Assembly (NCBI GenBank): GCA_009363875.1
Contig: CM018688.1
Span: 63,093,001-63,157,000 of the forward strand
DNA length: 64,000 bases
Direction: 5' to 3'
Origin: Mikania micrantha
Lineage: Eukaryota; Streptophyta; Magnoliopsida; Asterales; Asteraceae
In this document: in pieces, positions 10,375-22,918 of the stretch
How the letters are laid out: each line of letters starts with the position of its first letter
Numbering within the stretch: the stretch's first letter is position 1
Made by a program: the position numbers and the translations under genes
The notes under the pieces: generated by a model
Databases searched by the model: none
What the model saw: the letters and a program-made list of their open reading frames with translations, nothing else
Told to the model about the DNA's origin: nothing

Positions 10375-13300
10375 ACATACATTTAAACAAAGTCAACACT
10401 AGGTTGGTGAGTTCATAAATATAGTAATTGAAAACCCTGATTTGTTCACATGCACAATCACAATGTAATTTCTGTTACTTGTATGTTGTTTGATTCACCC
10501 ATTCACCCAATGGCTTCTTAATAGCTATATTCACAAATGGTATATCATCCTAGTAGTTATGCTTATATATAGGGCATATGTAAGGGAACCAAGCCCTAGC
10601 CAACATCCCACCACATAACTACTAAAACTCTACACTACTTGCAATACAACTATCAATATCCATTCTCATTTCACTTATTCGTCTTGTTTGTTAATCACTT
10701 GTTATATCATGTATAGAATAAATATAATAATAGGGTTCTAGTTATCAAACCGAAGTATAGATAACCCTTATATGTATTAAGGATATTAGATTTACTTAAT
10801 CTACTCCATGTATTATTCTATTACTTGTGGGGTTAACTATTGATCACTTTTAAATATTAGAAGTGTTAATTAACCACTTGTGATATGTTCTCAAATTGCA
10901 ACGCATTGAGCCTAAAAGGAATCCATTGTGATCCTCACGTAATCAGATTACAATGCATCCGATTCACCTGTATCACGTCGTGTGTTTTCATTGTTGTTAA
11001 CAAAGTTAAATAAGAACTTGTCTTATTACTTTATGTTAACTGATGTGTGAATGATGTTGTTATCATGAAGTTACATTATCATGATTATCATTCCAATTGT
11101 TCCATATGATCACCATGTTGTCATTAAGCCGTAGTAAGAACTAGTTTTCCTACCCTTAATCGACTCAGGTGGTGGATAATAGTTGTCCATGTAGTCACCA
11201 TGTTGCCATTAAGCCGTGGTAAGAACTAGTCTTACCACCCTTAATCCGCTCAGGTGGTGGATGAGAGTTGTTCCATATAGTCACCATGTTGCCATTAAGC
11301 CGTGGTAAGAACTAGTCTTACCACCCTTAATCCGCTCAGGTGGTGGATGAGAGTTGTTCTATGTTATCTTGTAATATGTATTGAGTTGTAAACTAAGCGC
11401 TATAAGTACTTGTCTTATTACAGTTAGTTAATTCTAGTGTTGAATGGTATTAAGAAGATATATTATCTTCAATTCATTCAAGTGTTTTGTTGTTGTCATC
11501 ATGTTTCCCTGTGATTATCCCATTGATTGTTCTTGTACGAATAACTAGGTGTTGTAAGATATACTCTGGCAACTATGTTATTCTAGTGTGTTGATGAATT
11601 ATGAATTTATATTATCATATTCATTCTAGTTCTTCCTGTCATATCATAATCATACAAGCATGCATTCAATGATAGCTGATAATAAAGCAAGCAGTATTAT
11701 CTAATCATAATGTAAACAATATGTTAAACATAAAACTTTTAAATAATTAAAAGTTAAGCATATTTCACAGCCCTGAGAGTTTAAAATCAGTTAAGATTAC
11801 AGAAAAAGGGGCATATGAATTCACCTTGTTGTTGAAGTGGTTGACTAATTCTAAACAAAATGCACACTCTTGTTGCACTGGTGGTTGTATTGTTCACAAT
11901 CCTACATTGATTTCACGTTTTATGTAAACTCTAAGTATTGATTGTAATTGATTTGCGTGCGTGTATGTGTGTTAGCCCTGAATTGGCTAACACACATGAG
12001 TCGAAGTCATCATTCGGCCCTATTATGTTGTTAAGAATTTTGTTATCACGTACCCACTAAGTATCGGTTTAATACACCTCGTTGTCGACCTTTTGTTCCA
12101 CTTGAATTATCATCGTGACAAAAAGAGTTCAAAATGTAGAATTTAAGTTTTAAGTTACATGTTAATTACTCTTTATGCCTTGTAATATAACCTTGCATCA
12201 TGATTTCTTTGTTTCTATCCACCCTTAAATCACTTGTTGACATCTTCTATATACGTGATTTTAGATTTTAGAAAACTAACTCAAACTTACCACCTTTGTA
12301 GTAAACTAAGAAAGTTTAATGTATGTTATCAATAGTAATTGTTTTAGTGTGTTTGATTACAAACAACCCATGTGGGCCAAATGTGATAGTGTTGGGCCTA
12401 ACCACCAAATCCTTGGGCCGAATGAGTTATAGGGCCTATTGTGTGTGGGTCGAATAGGACGTGGGTTACACGGTTGGACCAATTAATTGGGCCGGTCTCA
12501 TCATGAACCAACAAATCCAAGTGGGCCGAAACAATGGGTCTTGGGCCAAGAAGGAGTATGGCTGAATAAATTGGAAGGCTTGATGGACTCCCATGGGCTC
12601 ACTAAATAAATTGGGACTACTCCATTTATTATTGGGCCCAACAGGTGGGCTAAATAGGTGATGTGGGCCGAGACATGTATGTTGTTTGGGCTATGAATTT
12701 CTTCGGCTGGGAAGAAAATGGGTTCGGCTCCCATGCAGCGAACCTATGAGGCTTTGTTCAGCTATAGGTTCGTGGTTCTTGAGGTTTACATGTAGGTTTG
12801 CCTAAGAAGGGTTCGTTTAGGGTAGGGTTTATCAACATAGTAGGTTCGGCTGGTTTGGTTTGCATGGATTTGTGGCAGGTTCGCTTGCATGGAAAATAGT
12901 TCGGCTAATGATCACATGGTTCGTGTGTAGCAGCACCACACAGGTTCGTGGCCCAGAGGGTTCGCCAGTGTCCAAAGGTTCGCCTCCCAGGATAAAGGGT
13001 TCAGCTAAGAGACCCAACAGGTTCAGTACTTTGGGAGGTTCGATGAGCACCAGCAGGGTTCGTGCAGATCGGAGGTTCGGCTGGCTCAGGTTCGGTGGAG
13101 GGTTCGGCACTGCTAGGAAGGTTCATAGTCCAATCAGTTACGAGGTTCATCTCCAAGCAAGAGGGTTCGGCTGGTTGCAGCTCGGCCGACCACCCTTCAC
13201 ACACGAACCTGTAGCCACCATCCTCCTCTCCCTCGAGCCCGTTGCTGTTGCGGTCGTTTCCCAAGTCAGTGACTGGTCCTAATGTGTTCAGTGGTTGTAG

Positions 13301-14399
13301 AGTTGATGGGGATGAGCCTAGGATCAGTTAGGACTCGTGATCGACAAGTAGCATGAAAACCCTATTTCCTGAATTTTCTCTTGCTCATACCTCGTTTTTG
13401 GCCGGTTAAATCCTCATATCTTCTGTACTTCTAGGTAGAGGAGGTCGAGAGCTTCGCGTGGACACCAAGAACGCTCGATTTCGTTGAGAAACGAGTTAGT
13501 TATGGAGCTTTGAAAGTTGTTTTCTAGAGAGAGGAAGAAGGTTCGAGAATGGGGTTGTAGAGAGAGAGAGGGCTGATGAGAATGAGGGAAAAAGCCTCAT
13601 TTTAGGCTTTAAATACCCCGAGGGTATTCGGCTTTGTTTCGGTTGCTCGGTTCGCGTTCTCGTTGCATTTCCGGATCGTAACGCGTAATTTACGTGTTTT
13701 AAATAAGAGATTTATTATTTTAATTATTTTGATGAGTTTCAAAATTGTAAAACATAAAATATTTTATTTTCTTAAATTATTATCGTTCTCGTCGTGTTTC
13801 GTTTTCGTTTTCGTCGGATCGCGTCGCCTTCGCGCGTATTTGTTCGAATCGTCACCCGAACGAACACGACGATGGTTTTGCTTTCCGAATTTTGTTTTCT
13901 ACTTTCCAGTCATCATTTCAGAACGTTAAACTCACAGATATGTTTGTGTGAATCGTCACCCACTCAACCACACTGTCAGTTCATTATTCTGAAACAACAC
14001 TGCAATATTGTTTTAAATTGTATTTCCTCACTGTTGGACTCAACTAAACATTCTGTTATCACATTGTTTTCACACTGATTTGTCGGCCATCTGATTCCTG
14101 TCATCTATGGATATCAGATCGCAACCGATTTGTTCTTGTGACTTGCTTGAACACTGTTGTTTCTCTTGTTTCGTTGTATTATCTGTACTTAGGTTTTCAC
14201 CTGAATACTAACAACTATTGTTTATAATGAGTGTTGTACTTACGACATTTAAGTTTACACATAAATACGTACAACTGTTTCTTGTATTTTGAATTCTGCT
14301 AATACAAGTACTGTTCACAAACATGTATTTACACATAGTAACTATTGAAAGTACACATACCGTACGGACTTGCCAGCCGGTCAGGTACTAGTTGTCACA
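10375..14399 (-). repeat. Tek-D-like LTR, about 4.0 kb, interrupted by the 9675-10374 element
   Basis: Its right end gttgtcaca (14399) mirrors the Tek-D LTR start at 39484 and 57284, and its left part (10375 onward) matches the complement of the region around 54532, inside the Tek-D LTR about 375 bp from its end. In sense it has U3, a TATA-like box (about 13616-13608), a CGAACC zone (13215-12720), a GGCCCA zone (12720-12372), a donor-like caag/gtgaat at 11824 and a tandem array. No polypurine tract lies to its right, so 14399 is the outer edge of a 5' LTR in the hAT region. Open frames over the CGAACC zone are not genes. Confidence 0.85.
11100..11360 (-). repeat. 85-86-bp tandem repeat, 3 copies
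   Basis: Unit anchors tgttg(c/t)cattaagcc occur at 11116, 11201 and 11287. Each unit contains ggtaagaactagtcttacc, an inverted repeat able to fold. It lies on the intron side of the donor-like site at 11824. Confidence 0.88.
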
Positions 14400-14483
14400 T
14401 TCAATGAAAAAAATACACCATTACAAATGCACAAATATTTTAGTTTTAAGTTATCAACCGTGGTCGTATTGTTTGAAGCGTTA

Positions 14484-14971
14484 TCAAATGCCATTGAAAA
14501 TATTTTTATTTTCTAACTTAAATGACCTTATTACATAATATAAAATTTGAAATAAAAGGTCACTGGTATGTGGATACGGAAAAAGTTCAAAAGAAATAGT
14601 GTGTTTCACCATTACCCACGATGACGGTTCTACCCAATGAGCGGTGACGCAAAGGTTGGATACGGGTAGATTATGTGGAGCCGACCAAACGTCACTAGTT
14701 ATGTTTACCCCATATTTAAATTCTCTAAATATGCAACTAGTAGTCTCTTTTGGCATTTTTCCACATTTTTAAACAATAATGTCCAAAAGTTTGTCGACTT
14801 ACGTGGGTGAAGCGTCTCCCAAATCATGTTTGTCAACCGAGGGTTGTCGAAGTGACTAAATGACAACACCTCTTGAATCACGAACTTCGCCATTAGATCC
14901 TGAACCTGATCATGGTGATAATTAAATATTCCACCTTGAACATCGATTTGAGTTTGTTGGGACTCGGGATC
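14484..14971 (-). pseudogene. hAT-family transposase fragment (zinc finger-BED, RICESLEEPER-like)
   Basis: Two overlapping minus-strand frames encode a piece of a hAT transposase. The upstream frame (14971 down to 14705) reads FNYHHDQVQDLMAKFVIQE and DNPRLTNMIWETLHPR. The downstream frame (14756 to 14484) reads ITSDVWSAP, CVTAHWVEP and FELFPYPHT, characteristic of the start of the catalytic region in plant hAT/RICESLEEPER proteins. A frameshift lies between 14705 and 14756. BED finger, catalytic acidic triad and C-terminal dimerisation domain are absent: one LTR begins at 14972 and another ends at 14399. It is a decayed remnant serving as the landing site of two LTR elements. The A/T-rich bases 14400-14483 hold nothing recognisable. 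Confidence 0.65.
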
Positions 14972-15332
14972 AGTCACACCCCGAGCCGGCAGGCTGGATC
15001 GACTTTTTTGTCGGGTGGAATGGAATCGGGGTGCGACATCATGCGATAATCAAAATGATCAGACTGTTTACGTGGCACATGATATATAATGAGAAATGCT
15101 AAATTAACGTTGAAATAGAATTACAAAGTTAAATTACATCAGTCAAGTTCGTAATTTAACAATGTAAATCTACGAAAAAGAATCATATAGTTGCTATCTT
15201 GTATATACACAAGAAGTACAAAAGTGATTTACAATATGCCATCAAAAGTTATGCACACAAAAGCATCTAGGTCTAGTATAAAGGCCCATTAGCTATGTAT
15301 TCTGAATCCTGGTGACTAAATCTGTTCGTTAA

Positions 15333-16611
15333 CTGAGAAAATATGCAAGTAAAACAAGTCAACACGAGGTTGCTGAGTTCATAAGTTTAGCATTTTAGAT
15401 ATGTTTAAAAATGTTCTTCTCAAGTCTTATTGAAATTCTCATGTCTTATCCCCTATTAATGTTCTCTCCTTAGTTCCAAATACAAATAGGGTTCCATTTA
15501 GTCAAGCATGCTTATATATAGGGCATACGTACCACAAGTGGATCCGCTAGCCCACCAAACCCTTGACTGAATACAACATCACCTGTAGCGCAACTAAGGA
15601 TAACCAATTTCAATCTCACTATTTGTTTTCCCCATATGTAATGATCTCATCTCACAATTGATATATATAGAAATAATGTTTTGTAGGGTATGTACTACCA
15701 TAACCTAAGTAACGGTAAAACCCTTAATGTTTTAAAGATACAGATTTTATTAAATCTAAATCCTTTATTTTTGTTCTCATATATAAAGTTTACTAGTACT
15801 CACTTTTTAATTAAAAGTGACATTCAACTTATTTTATGTCTTCTCCCAATTGATGAATAAACCCTAAATAGGACCACATTGTGGTCAACACCAAGTCAAA
15901 CCACAATGTCTCGAATTTATACCTATTCATTGTAATCACTTGACTTCACAACGATCTCCTACCAGCTAATGACATGGGTGAGGTCAGTCGCTCAGTCTTG
16001 CTAGTCAACAGAATAGATGTGATACAATTATTTGTAGTTTCTATTGATTAATATCACCCATGTGGCCGTTTACCAAACCTGACTATTGCAGCCCTGTTAC
16101 CCGTCATACGATACCGGCCAAATCTTATGTAAAATATGCATAACATAGCGACCTCACTCGTTGGAAGTTTGTCAAACTTATGATACCACTATGTTACCAT
16201 CGGCTTAGCCTCTACTACATAACGGTAAATGATATATAAAGGGACTTGATGCACATGAATCTCAATGGACACATGATATAATACAAAAAGTCTTACAAGT
16301 AATCAAATGTAATGTTATGTTATCATCTCATTGTTTTAAGCATTTTGTCATCTCAATCTCAATGATATCTCAAAATCATTTAATTTTATCATAAACATTG
16401 TATTTCTTTTCTTTGATATCCCACCATCATTGTTATGAACATTGATATGCACATAGATAGATGTAGATGTATTATCAAAAGTATAAACTTTGTTACATCA
16501 TTATGATAAATAAAGTATAATTGTACTAAAATCTTTAAGAAAAGAGTTTAGCATGCTTCTCAGTCTCGCATTTGAAATCAAAAAGATTAGAAAAGGGGCA
16601 AATGAACTCAC
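15333..16611 (-). other. Predicted leader intron in LTR E
   Basis: Sense donor ccaag/gtgagttc (first intron base 16611) and acceptor atattttctcag ending at 15333, with TTGACTTG about 25-30 bases upstream as a branch-point candidate. Length 1279 bp. Same location relative to the conserved LTR boxes as in Tek-A. Confidence 0.5.
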
Positions 16612-17149
16612 CTTGGTTTTGTGTTGGTTGACTATGTACAAGAATGCACGCGCTCGTTGATGTTGTATTGGATTGTATTCAATGCCCTGTGATTGATTTG
16701 GTTGATGTTCACAACTTATAAGTATGGATTTTTAGGTTATGAATAACCCTAGTATAGTTTAATTTGTTATAATCTTCGCATTGATTTCATTTGACTATAT
16801 TTGACTACCTTTCTCCTAATTATAAATGGAAATTGAATTATACAAATCCTTAACCATTTGAGTTTAGTTTAGTAGATTAGTGGTTAATTTGATCCTTTGA
16901 AAATAATCTCCATATTAGGTTTTGAATTCATTGGTGCTATCATAAGTTATAAGTTATAACAATACTAATACATATTTGTTTATCCAGTTCATTTTGTCAC
17001 CAATTAAGTATGCTCAAACAAGTTATTTGTCATTAACCATTACTATTTGATTTATTGTGATAATGTTTTTAATAAATATGTTACAATTACAATGTTTAAA
17101 ATCGGTTAATACTTACAGAAAACCCTATTCACACTTAGCCGACATTATC

Positions 17150-17720
17150 TCTTTTAACCCAAATTTATGATCTTAGTATTGATTATTATTAGTTGATTTT
17201 AAGTGCACTTTACTTGAATCAAATGGCTGGTTAGTAGTATTGATGGACCAGGTCAAGGGAGATAGTATCGATAGTTTTAATCTCAATACACACTTGGCCG
17301 TTTTCAAAATGAGAGCCATTGATACTAATAGTATCAATGACTGCTCAATATCCATGCCCAGCTCTACAACCTGATAATATCGAATAATCAGGAGCTCAGA
17401 ACACTTGGACAACATTCCTATATTAATATTGATGCTCCTTGTTTAGTTTTGATGGCCACCTTATCGACCCATGCATGGAAAACTTGAAGCAGTCCTCCGT
17501 CGATATTATAGTTTCCTTTGTAGTTTTCCATCGAGATTAAGGGAATCAATATTGTTAATATCGACTACCCTTTAGTGAACACCACTTGGAGACTATTAAA
17601 CTTAGTATGTTCGACAGAGCCTGGGTCCCATGATGTCCATCTAAAATAATAAGTTCGATGAAGGTTGCTGCCATGTTTTTCAGAAACCATCGATACTAAT
17701 CTAGTTGAATGTTCTTGCAT
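17150..17720. repeat. TATCGAT/ATTGATA motif array in LTR E
   Basis: More than ten near-palindromic words such as agtatcgatag, ttgatactaatagtatcaa, taatatcgaa, caatattgttaatatcgac and cgatactaat in about 570 bp. It occupies the position where sister LTRs carry CGAACC arrays. The spacing is irregular. Confidence 0.6.
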
Positions 17721-17779
17721 CAATACTATGTTCCCAGGTGTGCATGACCATTTCCAGCCTGCGAATCATTAACATGTAT

Positions 17780-18830
17780 TGTAACATCAGTGCCGGAAAC
17801 GTAACCAGAACAGTGATCTACATAGTAACATGCATAGTAAATCAGGTACAAATTTCAGTTGTTATTCATATATTATTATCATTGATGCCTATCATAGTAC
17901 AGTTTCAAATTCATTGCTGAAACGTAACTCAGAACTATGGTTCAACAGTCAATTATTTATCTGACGACACATAACCATTATGTGATTGTTAATTAGGACC
18001 TTATATTGTATAAACGTATATGAGATTGTACAAAACAAAACAACAACGGATGTCATTACGTGAATGCTAAATCGACAGATTATTCGTAGAGGTGACGATC
18101 TGTACGAATACATATGAAATTTTAACGTTCTTAATGATGTCCAATAATTAGAAAACCATATTGAAAAGTGTAGTTATTGTCTTATTCGTAAGGGTGACGA
18201 TTCGAACAAATACGCACGACGACTGTACGATTCGATTTAAACAACAAATTAAATATTTTCAGAAATTTAAAATAAATGGAAGATATTTAGTTAATTTATT
18301 AGGAATCATCACCTAAAATAAATTTATAAAGTTTACTTTTACAACCAAGATGTTTCATTACGAAAACGAAAGGAAACCGATGTTTTTACATGAAACCGAG
18401 CGAAACCAAACGATACCGAACACGCGGGTAAGTTGAAAGCCTTTAATGAGGCATTTAATTCCTCATCTTCCCCACAACTACCCAATCTCTCTCCTCTTTC
18501 CCATCACTCTCTCTACTTTCTCTCTCTAGAAGCCACAACCCTAACTTATTCATTTCTCAACCAAATTGAGCTTTCTTGGTGTCAAAACGATCACTACAAC
18601 CTGTAGATCACTAAAGTACAACCGATCTGAGCTTTGAACCAGCTGATTTGAGGTAGATTCGATTTTTCTATCTCGGTTTTTAGGGTTTTCCTACCTCAAG
18701 CTTGAACCCTCTTGAAGCCAGTAATCGCAACTCAAACCATTTCACGAATCCTTAGATCCAACCTAAAGTGATGTTAAGGAAACTCATTTCTAGCAGTACC
18801 ATTGGTACCCCTATTTTATCTTGTATATTT
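17780..18830 (+). repeat. Tek-C-like LTR, U3 and promoter-proximal part, plus strand
   Basis: Begins tgtaacatcagtgccgg, the sense start of the Tek-C LTR, in the opposite orientation to its neighbours. Both U3 palindromes with gtgacgat are present (about 18080-18115 and 18183-18215). A CT-rich stretch at about 18485-18530 (ctctctctagaag) follows the promoter. Similarity fades at about 18830, so the right boundary is approximate. The left flank is tgtat (17775-17779). Confidence 0.75.
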
Positions 18831-20785
18831 CCAACATGCATTAAGTTAGACTGAAAAACGTGTACATTCGGAGTCGAAACTAGAGATTCCCTGCGAACTA
18901 TGAGTTTCGGTCATAAACACAAAACACCAGGAACTACCTTAGCCAACAACTATTTAGAGCAGATGACTGATAGACCCAACATGATCAGAGTATGGCAACT
19001 TAGCCATGATGCGACACATTTACAAACACAAACATAGCATTGAGAATGTGAGTAGTAGAAACCAAAACATAAAGCTAAACATCGGAAACAATCATCAAAC
19101 CAATCGACGATCCATTTTGAGGGATTGCAGTTGCTGCCAAGATTGTGCATCTCCTTGTCTCGATATCCTCGGTTGCTACGAATTCTTCAAGACATGTTTG
19201 AGGTACCTCTCTTGATTTGAGAAACACAAGGAAATTATGATCAACACCAAGGTAACAGTTAGATACCCACCTCGAAACAACCCACGGGACCAGAAAGATA
19301 CACATACGGTTATCCTACTGAGATCACTAGACACCCACCTGCTTTGCAAACTCCTTGTTGGAAGTCGCCATGAATAATTGTTCCATTTCACCGCAAAGGC
19401 TGCAAGCGTAAGAACACTACCAAATCCTGAAACATGATGACATGATACGTGGTCACAACTGGCGTTCCCTGACATTTCGATACGACTTTCTTGAGAAAGC
19501 AATTGTTCGTGAAACCGCGTAGGGTCACGCAATAAGATTTGTGACATACCATCCACAAACTCTAACTAGATCTTACAAGGCAACCTTGAATAAATCCTGA
19601 CGCATCCTTGTGTACCCACGCTCGTGTCACAAGATATTCGTTTTCAGAACATGACAGCCAGACTCCTCACGGACTAACAAACTTTAAGAAAACACGGGAC
19701 ACAAATATGATTTCTATTCCCCTTTATTGATTGACACCGTTTGCTCGACCCTCAAACTATGAAACCCTGCATACTGATTTTTCAATTAATGACCACACAC
19801 GACAATCATGTTACATGAACTCTCAGCCTCCGAGCCTCCGAGCCTGAGTAGACACAACTGGGACTCCCTGAGGATGAGATCGTCCAAAGGTTGAACATTG
19901 GTATTGAAATCTGCACATTCCTTTCAACAAACCAACAAGCAGGATACATTAACCCAAACCAATCCCAAGGGGATAATCACATGGCATGAAGCGCCAACTT
20001 TAGTCGTTACCAAACCGCTGTCTCATAAGACATCGGGAACAAGATGGAATATGAACACTGCGTATCACCCTCATACTAACAGAGAAGGAAGGACACTTAG
20101 TACAAACAATAAGACACATGCCGAGGGCATGTGCGAATTCGAAACGATAAGGAAACCCACCGCTCAACAGGTGAGACGTCCTACCATAACAATTGTCACC
20201 CGAGGAATGAAAACTTCACCGTTTGAAACATGAGATAGACACAAGTGTTGTTAACCTATTTGCTGGGCAGATGCAAGTGAAAGCCAACTCAATAGTTTCA
20301 AAATCATACATGCAACAATAAATCGTGCACATGTGAGGGCTACATAACAACAGCACGCGACTGTCAAGGAACCACGCCAACAAGGGTCGCAACCCCTAAC
20401 ATCTCAAATCATGGAAAAAGTTCTTCTCATACTCTTACCTTAGAGGGGCAAGGCGTACCATAAGAAACAGGGAATGTTAAACACACGAAATGTTAGATTT
20501 TTGGGAAAGTCAAACGAAAAACCGGCAAGCGCATACGAACCACACTTGTCGAACGAACATGTCAGCATACATAACATATCACGTGTCCAAACCTTAGAGT
20601 AGTGTCTAATCGGTGAGACACTCGTACATCTCTAGAAACGATTCGAACTTACGAACACATACCTCCTTTCGGAGGAGCGGTCAACGTATAGGACCACGAA
20701 ATTAAAAAGACTTGAACACAGTCACGACTTCATTGAGAAAAATGGAGACGACTCAAACGCTCAAACCTACTCCATAGGACGAACT
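18831..20785 (+). pseudogene. Decayed 3' internal region of gypsy element F (integrase remnant)
   Basis: Integrase core traces are readable at about 20042-20095 (MNTAYHPHTNREGRT), with a following TSPFET at about 20210-20230 where a Tekay integrase is expected. Surrounding frames are riddled with stops; I cannot identify protease, reverse transcriptase or chromodomain here. The region ends at a palindrome and polypurine tract, so it is the 3' internal part of the element whose 3' LTR is 20823-23977. The 5' part of F is missing. Confidence 0.55.
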
Positions 20786-20822
20786 GAATTTCGGGACGAA
20801 ATTCTTTTCAACAAGGGGATGA
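20786..20822 (+). promoter_or_regulatory. Pre-PPT palindrome and polypurine tract of F
   Basis: Palindrome gaatttcg/gga/cgaaattc at 20786-20804 followed by caacaaggggatga at 20809-20822, abutting the LTR start at 20823. Confidence 0.85.
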
Positions 20823-21179
20823 TGTGACACCCCGTATTTTCCAAGTCAGGTTCTATATTGAATAAATATTTATTAATTGACATTCGCATACATGGCACTA
20901 GAATTAGATTAATTTAGTGTGACGCGTGGCACGACTGTACAAACACAGTCTCACAATAGGATAATTCGAAGAATTATCAGAAAACCACACACACGTGTCA
21001 GAAATCACGAACGTTGGTGAGCGTCAAACTAGTTAAACACAAGAACACTTCACAAGTCAATTATGACTAATAATTGATGATTAGAGTTCAAACGATGTCA
21101 AGTCAACGTATTACGGTCGAGAAACGAGCAAAAACGAACCCAAGTACTGAAATTTGGCCAATTGGGCTTGACCGGGTAG

Positions 21180-21310
21180 CCAGGCGGTACGCATGGACCC
21201 AATACATGATCTCAGGCGGTACGCGCGAGACTTAAAGAAAATCTGGGAGTGGAACACTTCGCGCGGTATGCCTGGACTCGATGAGTCCCTTCAGGCGGTA
21301 CGCCTGGAAG
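21180..21310 (+). promoter_or_regulatory. GCGGTACGC motif cluster in U3 of F
   Basis: Words aggcggtacgcatgg, caggcggtacgcgcg, cgcgcggtatgcctgg and caggcggtacgcctgg occur within 130 bp upstream of the presumed promoter. Diverged versions appear at the same place in H (about 32925-33070) and G (about 36728-36855). The inner part (gcggtacgc) is near-palindromic, as expected of a protein-binding site. Confidence 0.55.
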
Positions 21311-22918
21311 CCAGAATCGCAGAAAATCTTTTTGAGAACCCCAAAACCATCATTATCTCTACTCCCATCATTTTAACCCAGTTCAGACGCAAAACTACGA
21401 GTTTATCTGCCGAAAGCCCCTACAAAACCTCTCAAACACTCCAAGAAAACCTCCATTAACATCATAGTACAGCTTGGATTGAAGATTGAAGCTTGAAGAC
21501 TTTGAAGGAAGCCATTGTTGGAGCCTTTCACCATCAACCTCCTTGATTCTATAAGACCTTGCTATCCAGAAGTCTTAGAGGTTGATTTGGGTCATCATCT
21601 CAGTTTCTTCGAAGCTTTTGAAGGTAAAACCATGTTCATCTTGCACCCATAACACCATAAAGCCCACATGCAAGGCTCAAAGCTTGCAAACACATGCTAG
21701 ATCTACAGATGCACAAATTTTCAACACTTTGAATCTGGGTTTGTTGATAAAACTACTAATATTGATGATCTATAATGAGTTGATGATGTATTTTGATGTT
21801 TCATAATGATCTATGATAATGTGGGTATGTATAATACATGATTTGTTCATAGATGATAGAAATATCGACATGCATGCATGATCTAGAGTATATTGGATGA
21901 TTTTATATGTTTATTGGTGTTGTTGAAGGTATGTTACATGCTTTACTATTAATAAAATGGTCAAAATATGATTATTTGAGATTCTTGCCAAATATAGTAA
22001 CTTTTTTATTGCAATATGATTAAATGGAGGATGTCACGGTCATGCTAGATAATGCACAAGAAATAAGTGAATAGAAAGTGTTGACATGATAATATGATGA
22101 TATAGTGCACAAGAACTTGGTTTGGGTTTTGTTTCGGGTCATTGTGGGCCTAGTTACTATATTTAGTAACTTTTCTAAGCTAAATATTGCTAGATAATGC
22201 TTTAGGTGAAATGGGTATGTTTAAATGATGAATGATGATATATTACAATGATAATTTCTATAAAAATGGATTAGGAATGTTTAGAATAACCACTTGTTGA
22301 ATATGCGTCAAAGTTACTAATTATGGTAACTTTGTTGCAATGTGATGCACGATTCAAACCTGCTAAATGACTTAACATGACATGATATGATTATTTTGTG
22401 ATAAATTATATGACTCTTGTTGTTAAGCATTCTAAATATAGAAAATTTCCATTTTAAGAAACTGTAATGACTAACAACGGATTGTATGTCTATTTGAATC
22501 GCATACAACAACGTGCTATGAGTTAACATGATCACGTAAGGTCAATGAGCATGATAGAATCTTTAAAAGGAAACGTGTTGTGAAACTTGCTAAAAATGGA
22601 AACTTACTATAAATAGTCAGTTGTCCATAAACGCGATTTACGTGTTTGGCACACAATGAGCACGATCACAAATGTTACACGAGTTATAACCGACACATGG
22701 TTCACCAACGGGTCGTTGACTTGACACGGTCAAACACGATCAAACACGGTCAGGTATGGACCGACATGGACAAACATAACAACCGAGGGTTGTTGAAAAC
22801 AAACACGAGCAAGAACACGAGCATGGTCACTTACACGAACTCACGTATGGTATATGATATAGGTAACCCGTATCCGATTCGCCGGAAAGTTTAGGAGCTT
22901 ACGCATATATATACTCAG

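Larger units (their letters stand above)
14972..17779 (-). repeat. LTR E: Tekay-like LTR, sense 3' part
   Basis: Starts on the plus strand with agtcacaccccgagccgg, matching the U5 end of the Tek-C and Tek-D LTRs. No primer site lies to its left, so 14972 is the outer end of a 3' LTR or a solo LTR. Conserved boxes seen: gtcaacacgaggtt near 15357, tgcttatatatagggcata near 15509 and the donor-proximal box near 16550-16630. The U3 portion is missing because a plus-strand LTR begins at 17780. In place of the CGAACC zone it has an ATCGAT/ATTGATA-rich zone. Confidence 0.75.

Noticed and set aside
13663..14078. Two overlapping plus-strand frames of 88 and 94 codons
   Set aside because: They lie antisense in U3 of the Tek-D-like LTR and are not conserved in the Tek-D LTRs.
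17173..17415. 80-codon frame in LTR E
   Set aside because: It overlaps the ATCGAT/ATTGATA-rich zone of an LTR and has no homologous look; a chance frame.
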